NCBI GenBank assembly: GCA_902582165.1
Contig: CACHQZ010000001.1
Location: forward strand, 62,001 to 126,000
Source of the DNA: an uncultured Pelagibacteraceae bacterium
GTDB lineage: Bacteria > Pseudomonadota > Alphaproteobacteria > Pelagibacterales > Pelagibacteraceae
DNA: 64,000 nt
Reading direction: 5' to 3'
Below, one piece after another: positions 57,291 to 64,000 of this stretch (the first letter of the stretch is position 1; the number at the start of each line of letters is the position of its first letter). The notes under the pieces were generated by a model. It saw only the letters and a program-made list of their open reading frames with translations, had not been told where the DNA came from and ran no database searches. The translations under genes and the position numbers were made by a program.

Positions 57291-59362
57291 TGTTTAAAAT
57301 ACATAAGGAAGAATTAGATGTTAATGGTAATAAATTAACTCTGGAGACAGGTAAAATCGCACGCCAAGCTGATGGAGCAATAATTGCTACACTAGGTGAG
57401 ACAGTAGTAATCGCAACAGCAGTTGGAGCAAAAAAAGTTGCTGAGGGTCAAGATTATTTTCCACTATCAGTGAATTATCAGGAAAAATATTATGCAGCTG
57501 GAAAAATACCTGGGGGATATTTTAAAAGAGAAGCTAGGCCAACCGAAGCCGAGACTTTAATATCTAGATTAATAGATAGACCTATTAGACCTTTGTTCCC
57601 ATCAAGCTTTATGAATGAAGTTCAGGTTCTTCCTACAGTTCTATCCTATGATGGTAAAAACCAACCAGATATATTATCGATTATCGCGTCTTCTGCTGCT
57701 TTAGCTATTTCAGGGTTACCATTTATGGGACCTATAGCTGCAAGTAGAGTTGGTTACAAAGACGGAAAATATTTGTTAAATCCTTCAACAGAAGAATTAA
57801 AAGACTCCGAATTAGACTTAGTAGTTGCTGGAACTAAAGATGCTGTTCTTATGGTCGAATCAGAAACATCAGGATTATCTGAAAAGATTATGTTAGATGC
57901 TGTAAAATTTGGGCATGAAAAATTTGTACCAATAATCGAAGTAATTGAAAAGTTAACGAAAAAAGCTGGAAAGCCAAAGTGGGATGTTGAAGAGCTAGAT
58001 CACTCTGAGATCAAAAAGAAGATAGCTGGGAAATTTGAAAGCAATTTAAGAAGTGCATTTAAAGAAATTGATAAGAAAAAAAGGTCTACAGCTATTTCTG
58101 AAATAGAAACTCAGTGTAAAGAAATGTTTGCAGAGGATGAAACTGTGACTGAAAATCAAGTAATGAGTCAGTTAAAATCTTTAGAAAAGGATATTGTCAG
58201 AACAGCAATTTTAAAAGAAAAGAAAAGAATTGACGGACGAGGTCTAGCTGATGTGAGACAAATAAAATGTGAAGTGGGTGTTTTACCAAGAACCCATGGT
58301 TCTGCTCTTTTTACCAGAGGAGAAACCCAAGCTCTTGTTGTCACTACACTTGGTATGACAGATGATGAACAAAGATTAGAAAGTCTTGAGGGTATGCAGA
58401 GATCAAATTTTATGTTGCATTATAATTTTCCTCCATTTTCAGTTGGAGAATGTGGTAGAATAGGTACAGGAAGAAGAGAAATCGGTCATGGTAAACTTGC
58501 TTGGAGAGCGATAAACTCATCTTTACCAAAAAAAGAAAATTTTCCGTATACATTAAGAATAGTTTCAGAAATAACGGAGTCTAATGGTTCCTCATCAATG
58601 GCAACCGTTTGTGGAACCTCCTTGTCATTAATGGATGCGGGAGTTCCGATAAAGGAACCTGTTGCTGGAATTGCAATGGGATTGATTAAAGAGGGTAAGG
58701 ATTTTTCAGTGTTATCAGACATCTTAGGAGATGAAGACCACTTAGGAGATATGGATTTTAAAGTAGCTGGTACAAAAGATGGCATAACCTCACTTCAGAT
58801 GGACATCAAAATTACAGGTATTACATTTGAGATAATGGAAAAAGCCTTAGACCAAGCCAAAGCAGGCAGGGAACACATTTTAATTGAAATGAATAAAGCT
58901 ATAAAAACATCAAGAAGTGAATTTTCAAAGCATACACCAAAAATGGAAACGATTAAAGTTGACAAGAAAGATATAGCCACAGTAATTGGGAAAGGCGGAG
59001 CAACAATTAGAGAAATTGTTGAAACATCAGGAGCTAAAGTTGACGTCAAAGATACAGGAGAGGTAACTGTTGCTGCTCCAGATGAAGCTTCAAGAAACAA
59101 AGCTATAGACTTCATTAAAAATTTAATCGCTAAACCAGAAATGGGTAAAATTTATAAAGGCAAAGTTGTAAAGGTTATGGAATTTGGAGCTTTCGTGAAC
59201 TTTTTAGGAAAGCAAGATGGTCTTGTTCATATATCTGAGCTAGCTGACAAAAGGGTAGCAAAAGTTGGTGATGTTGTGAAAGAGGGCGATGAAGTTTCAG
59301 TAAAAGTCGTTGGATTTGATAGGGGTAAAGTAAAACTTTCTATGAAACAAGCTTCGGCTTAA
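57290..59362 (+). CDS. pnp: Polynucleotide phosphorylase
   Basis: The 690-residue exoribonuclease has two RNase PH domains (the first with [20 protein letters not shown]; the second with [20 protein letters not shown]), a helical linker, a KH domain ([20 protein letters not shown]) and an S1 domain ([20 protein letters not shown]). It degrades mRNA phosphorolytically. It follows rpsO in one base. It converges on fabI with a 4-base overlap. Confidence 0.99.
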   Translation: MFKIHKEELDVNGNKLTLETGKIARQADGAIIATLGETVVIATAVGAKKVAEGQDYFPLSVNYQEKYYAAGKIPGGYFKREARPTEAETLISRLIDRPIRPLFPSSFMNEVQVLPTVLSYDGKNQPDILSIIASSAALAISGLPFMGPIAASRVGYKDGKYLLNPSTEELKDSELDLVVAGTKDAVLMVESETSGLSEKIMLDAVKFGHEKFVPIIEVIEKLTKKAGKPKWDVEELDHSEIKKKIAGKFESNLRSAFKEIDKKKRSTAISEIETQCKEMFAEDETVTENQVMSQLKSLEKDIVRTAILKEKKRIDGRGLADVRQIKCEVGVLPRTHGSALFTRGETQALVVTTLGMTDDEQRLESLEGMQRSNFMLHYNFPPFSVGECGRIGTGRREIGHGKLAWRAINSSLPKKENFPYTLRIVSEITESNGSSSMATVCGTSLSLMDAGVPIKEPVAGIAMGLIKEGKDFSVLSDILGDEDHLGDMDFKVAGTKDGITSLQMDIKITGITFEIMEKALDQAKAGREHILIEMNKAIKTSRSEFSKHTPKMETIKVDKKDIATVIGKGGATIREIVETSGAKVDVKDTGEVTVAAPDEASRNKAIDFIKNLIAKPEMGKIYKGKVVKVMEFGAFVNFLGKQDGLVHISELADKRVAKVGDVVKEGDEVSVKVVGFDRGKVKLSMKQASA

Positions 59363-60144
59363 GTCATATTTTTAGGATCTGGCATTCCAACTTTATTATA
59401 ACCTGCATCTACATAATGAATTTCGCCGGTTACGCCTGCGGCTAAGTTACTAAGTAAGTATAAAGCAGAGTTGCCAACATCATGAATATCTACATTTCTC
59501 TTTAAAAATGAGTGGTCTTCATTCCATTTATATAAAAATTTTGCATCACCGATTGCTGAGGCAGCTAGAGTTTTGATTGGTCCTGCACTGATCGCGTTAA
59601 CCCTAATTTTTTTCTTTCCTAGATCTCTAGCTAAATATTTTACACTTGCCTCTAAAGCAGATTTGCAAACACCCATAACATTGTAGTTTGGTATAGCTTT
59701 AGTGGACTCGTATGTAAGAGTTAGCAAACTACCACCTCCATTCATAATTTTTGAAGCTGCATTTGAAACTTCAGTAAATGAAAAACATGAGATAAGCATG
59801 CTTCTAAGAAAATTTTCTCTTGATGTACTTAAATATTCCCCAGATAACTCTGACTTATCTGAGAAAGCGACTGCATGAACAACAAAGTCTAATCCTCCCC
59901 ATTTTGATTTTATATCTTCAAAAAGTTTAACTATTTCCTCTTTTTTTTCTACATCACAGCTAAAAGTAATATTCGAATTTAATTTTTCAGCCAAAGGTAT
60001 TACTCTTTTTTTTAGAGCATCACCTAAGTAAGTAAAAGCTAGTTCTGCACCAGCCTCCGATAATTTTTGAGATATGCCCCAAGCTATTGAGCGTTCGTTT
60101 GCAACACCCATGATCAGACCTTTTTTGCCTTTCATTAAATTCAT
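59359..60144 (-). CDS. fabI: Enoyl-[acyl-carrier-protein] reductase (NADH)
   Basis: The 261-residue short-chain reductase has [20 protein letters not shown] near residues 9-28 (FabI NAD loop) and the catalytic Tyr...Lys pattern with [20 protein letters not shown] near 150-169. [14 protein letters not shown] follows near 190. It completes each fatty-acid elongation round. It overlaps the fabB end by one base. Confidence 0.97.
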   Translation of the reverse strand: MNLMKGKKGLIMGVANERSIAWGISQKLSEAGAELAFTYLGDALKKRVIPLAEKLNSNITFSCDVEKKEEIVKLFEDIKSKWGGLDFVVHAVAFSDKSELSGEYLSTSRENFLRSMLISCFSFTEVSNAASKIMNGGGSLLTLTYESTKAIPNYNVMGVCKSALEASVKYLARDLGKKKIRVNAISAGPIKTLAASAIGDAKFLYKWNEDHSFLKRNVDIHDVGNSALYLLSNLAAGVTGEIHYVDAGYNKVGMPDPKNMT

Positions 60145-61358
60145 TATTTTACCTTTTCGAATACTAAAGTAGCATTGGTTCCTCCAAAACCAAAACTATT
60201 AGACATTATAGTATTTAAATTAATATTTTTTTCAACTTTTGTGACAATAGGATACTTCTTTGCTTCTTCATCCATATCATTAATATTTGCTGATGCAGCT
60301 ATAAAATTGTTTTTCATCATAATTAAGCTATAAACTGCTTCGTGCACTGAAGTAGCCCCTAATGAATGTCCAGCTAGAGATTTAGTGGAGCTAATTTTAG
60401 GCTTATAGTCACTGAACACTTCTCCAACTGCTTTTAATTCAGTTATGTCCCCCACAGGTGTAGATGTTCCATGAGTATTTATGTAATCAACCTTATTTTT
60501 TGCAGTGCTTAGTGCCATTTTCATACACCGAACTGCACCTTCTCCCGATGGTGCGACCATATCATATCCATCTGATGTAGCACCGTATCCTGTTAACTCC
60601 GCATAAATTTTTGCTCCCCTTGATTTTGCATGCTCGTACTCTTCTAAAACTAAAACTCCACCTCCACCTGAGATAACAAAACCATCTCTAGTTTTATCAT
60701 ATGGCCTAGACGCTTTTTCAGGAGTGTCGTTATATTTAGAAGATAAAGCCGTCATCGCATCAAACATCGCAGTCATTGCAAAGTGAACCTCATCACTTCC
60801 ACCCGCAAAAATAATTTTTTGTTTACCTAATTGGATTAATTCCATAGCGTTACCAATGCAATGCCCGCTAGTTGCACACGCTGAACTAATAGTATAGTTA
60901 ACTCCTTTTATTTTAAAAGGGACTGCTAAAGTTGCTGAAGCCGTACTTGACATTGTTCGTGGTACTACAAAAGGTCCCATTCTTTTTGGACTTTTTTCTC
61001 TTGTCTTATCTGCTGCTAGTATAACGTTTTCTATTGAGGGACCACCTGATCCCATAATCATTCCAGTCGATGTATTACTTACATCTTTTTCTTCAAGTCC
61101 AGAATCTTTTACAGCTTCATTCATTGAAACATAATTATAAGCAGACCCCGGTCCCATAAATCTTATAAATTTTCTGTCCACATGGTCTTCTAGTTTTATA
61201 TTTGGTTTTCCGTGAACATGGCTTTTTAAATTATATTCCTTATATTCTTCAGAAAATGTAATCCCTGATTTTGCATTAAGTAATGACTTATAAACCTCAT
61301 CTTGATTATTTCCTAAACAAGAAACTATCCCTATACCAGTAACAACAACTCTTTTCAT
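60144..61358 (-). CDS. fabB: 3-oxoacyl-[acyl-carrier-protein] synthase I
   Basis: The 404-residue condensing enzyme has [18 protein letters not shown] near residues 157-174 (catalytic Cys), [12 protein letters not shown] near 294-305 and [15 protein letters not shown] near 327-341 (the two His), and [10 protein letters not shown] at the end. Next to fabA it is part of the anaerobic unsaturated fatty-acid route. It overlaps fabA by 4 bases. Confidence 0.97.
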   Translation of the reverse strand: MKRVVVTGIGIVSCLGNNQDEVYKSLLNAKSGITFSEEYKEYNLKSHVHGKPNIKLEDHVDRKFIRFMGPGSAYNYVSMNEAVKDSGLEEKDVSNTSTGMIMGSGGPSIENVILAADKTREKSPKRMGPFVVPRTMSSTASATLAVPFKIKGVNYTISSACATSGHCIGNAMELIQLGKQKIIFAGGSDEVHFAMTAMFDAMTALSSKYNDTPEKASRPYDKTRDGFVISGGGGVLVLEEYEHAKSRGAKIYAELTGYGATSDGYDMVAPSGEGAVRCMKMALSTAKNKVDYINTHGTSTPVGDITELKAVGEVFSDYKPKISSTKSLAGHSLGATSVHEAVYSLIMMKNNFIAASANINDMDEEAKKYPIVTKVEKNINLNTIMSNSFGFGGTNATLVFEKVK

Positions 61359-61858
61359 TGTTTGAATAATCCCACCTTTAAATTTTCTGCTGTATAAATT
61401 ATATTACCATCTGCACTTAAAATACCATTAGCTAATCCGACTGTAGTGCCCTCTTTTTTTAAAATTCTTTTCATGTTTATTTCGTAAGTTGCCATTTTAA
61501 CACTTTTTAATACCTCACCTGTGAATTTTACAGAATTTACTCCTAAAGCTCTACCCTTTCCTGGTTCGCCAATCCAGCCTAAATAAAAACCAACTAGTTG
61601 CCACATAGCATCTAGACCAAGGCAACCTGGCATAACTGGGTCTTTTTTAAAATGACAATTAAAAAACCATAGGTTGTCTTTAATATCAAGCTCAGCTTTA
61701 ATAAATCCTTTTTTAAATTCACCTGTATCTTTTCTTATGTCTGTAATTCTATCAAACATTAGCATCGGAGGTAATGGAAGCTTGGCATTTCCTTCACCAA
61801 ATAATTTTCCTTCTCCACAAGAAATTAGTTCATCATAACTGTAACTGTTTTTTTGCAT
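61355..61858 (-). CDS. fabA: 3-hydroxydecanoyl-ACP dehydratase/isomerase
   Basis: The 167-residue hot-dog-fold enzyme has [20 protein letters not shown] near residues 69-88, holding the catalytic His and Asp. It makes the cis-double bond that FabB then extends. First gene of fabA-fabB-fabI, divergent from irr, as in many alphaproteobacteria. Confidence 0.97.
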   Translation of the reverse strand: MQKNSYSYDELISCGEGKLFGEGNAKLPLPPMLMFDRITDIRKDTGEFKKGFIKAELDIKDNLWFFNCHFKKDPVMPGCLGLDAMWQLVGFYLGWIGEPGKGRALGVNSVKFTGEVLKSVKMATYEINMKRILKKEGTTVGLANGILSADGNIIYTAENLKVGLFKQ

Positions 61859-61908
61859 GATTTAGATCTGTTTTACTTGATTTAGTAAAGGTTTCATATA
61901 TATTTGTA

Positions 61909-61925
61909 TTTAGAATGATTATAAA
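61909..61925 (+). promoter_or_regulatory. Irr-type iron control element before irr
   Basis: TTTAGAA-TGA-TTATAAA matches the rhizobial ICE (TTTAGAA-N3-TTCTAAA) at 13 of 14 fixed positions. It lies 25 bases before the irr ATG in the fabA-irr divergent region. Suggests autoregulation by Irr; it could also affect fabA. Confidence 0.65.
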
Positions 61926-61950
61926 GTAAATATAAAAAACTTAATAAAAC

Positions 61951-62358
61951 ATGAAAAAAATAGACATTTTAAAAAAATTAAGGTCATCTAGGTTAAGACC
62001 GACTAAACAAAGAGTTGAAATAGCTAAATTTTTATTCGAAAGAGAAAAAACTTTTCATTTTACAGTCGAAAGTTTAAACAAACTTTTAATCAAAAAATCA
62101 AATTCTAAAATTGCATTAGCTACAATTTATAATACTGTTCACGCTTTCAAAGCGTCTGGACATTTAAGCGAGGTTGAAGTGAGAGGAAATAAAACTTATT
62201 TCGATACAAATGTTTCAAACCATCACCACTTTTATGATAGTGAAACTTCAGAATTAATTGATATTGATGCGAATGATATAGTAATTCAAAAAATTCCTAA
62301 AGCACCCAATGGAAAAAAAATTAAGAATGTGGAGGTATTTATAAATTTGAAAAAATGA
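61951..62358 (+). CDS. irr: Irr-type Fur-family regulator
   Basis: The 135-residue protein has a Fur-like winged helix (RLRPTKQRVEIAKFLF near residues 14-29; IALATIYNTVHAFKASGHLS near 54-73). It carries three consecutive His at 91-93 followed by FYDSETSELIDI, the heme-sensing region of Irr. It has no Cys. Its place beside fabA is the usual place of irr. Irr senses heme/iron status and represses or activates iron-related genes. An ICE-like site precedes it and another precedes katG. Confidence 0.88.
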   Translation: MKKIDILKKLRSSRLRPTKQRVEIAKFLFEREKTFHFTVESLNKLLIKKSNSKIALATIYNTVHAFKASGHLSEVEVRGNKTYFDTNVSNHHHFYDSETSELIDIDANDIVIQKIPKAPNGKKIKNVEVFINLKK

Positions 62359-62380
62359 CAGTTTGTCGCTTGTTTTTCAC

Positions 62381-64000
<1,620 letters not shown>

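Overview
The window looks like a piece of a SAR11-type (Pelagibacterales) alphaproteobacterial chromosome. The DNA is very AT-rich, the proteins are rich in Lys, Asn and Ile, the genes are short and tightly packed, and the gene order is the classical alphaproteobacterial one with many members deleted. I see no tRNA, rRNA, insertion sequence, prophage or CRISPR array. No gene-free stretch reaches 300 bases. The longest is about 203 bases (24805-25007), the leader region of a porin.

Layout. 1-6204: maf (5' end missing), aroE, coaE, dnaQ, then secB, fxsA, a Tim44-like gene, an Smr-domain gene and the hslVU protease. 6301-10132: histidine genes hisB-H-A-F-E followed by a HIT hydrolase and a GNAT acetyltransferase. 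10129-14753: lolA and ftsK, a UbiH-like monooxygenase and a methyltransferase. 14777-24804: mnmE, mnmG, rsmG, parA, parB, then holA, lptE, leuS and a DUF3576 lipoprotein on the other strand. This is the chromosome-partition neighbourhood usually found near the origin, and rsmG carries two parS-like sites. 25008-31586: a major porin, a ThiE-like gene, a YggS-like gene, an L,D-transpeptidase, an OmpR-like regulator, a tiny ArfA-type ribosome-rescue gene, adenosine-kinase-like, nth, a lipoprotein, dapB and a 55-residue membrane protein. 31592-35329: grpE, dnaK, dnaJ. 35353-40773: rdgB, an LpoA-like gene, rsmI, dolP and malic enzyme. 40844-52825: murJ, trpS, a NifU-type scaffold gene, two envelope-hydrolase genes, tsaB, fur, miaB, phoH, ybeY, lnt, metK. 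52922-59362: nusA, infB, rbfA, rpsO, pnp. 59359-64000: fabI-fabB-fabA, then divergent irr and a 3'-incomplete katG.

How it works together. Almost everything is housekeeping: amino-acid biosynthesis, tRNA modification, translation and RNA turnover, protein quality control, envelope assembly and chromosome partition. The non-routine signals are mostly regulatory or architectural: parS-like sites inside rsmG; matching Irr-type iron control elements before irr and katG; intrinsic terminators hidden in the 3' ends of opposing genes; divergent genes whose start codons touch or overlap; a promoter, hairpin and terminator stack before nusA; and two small genes (arfA and a two-helix membrane protein) that a length cutoff would miss. 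I did not find a clearly new multi-gene system.
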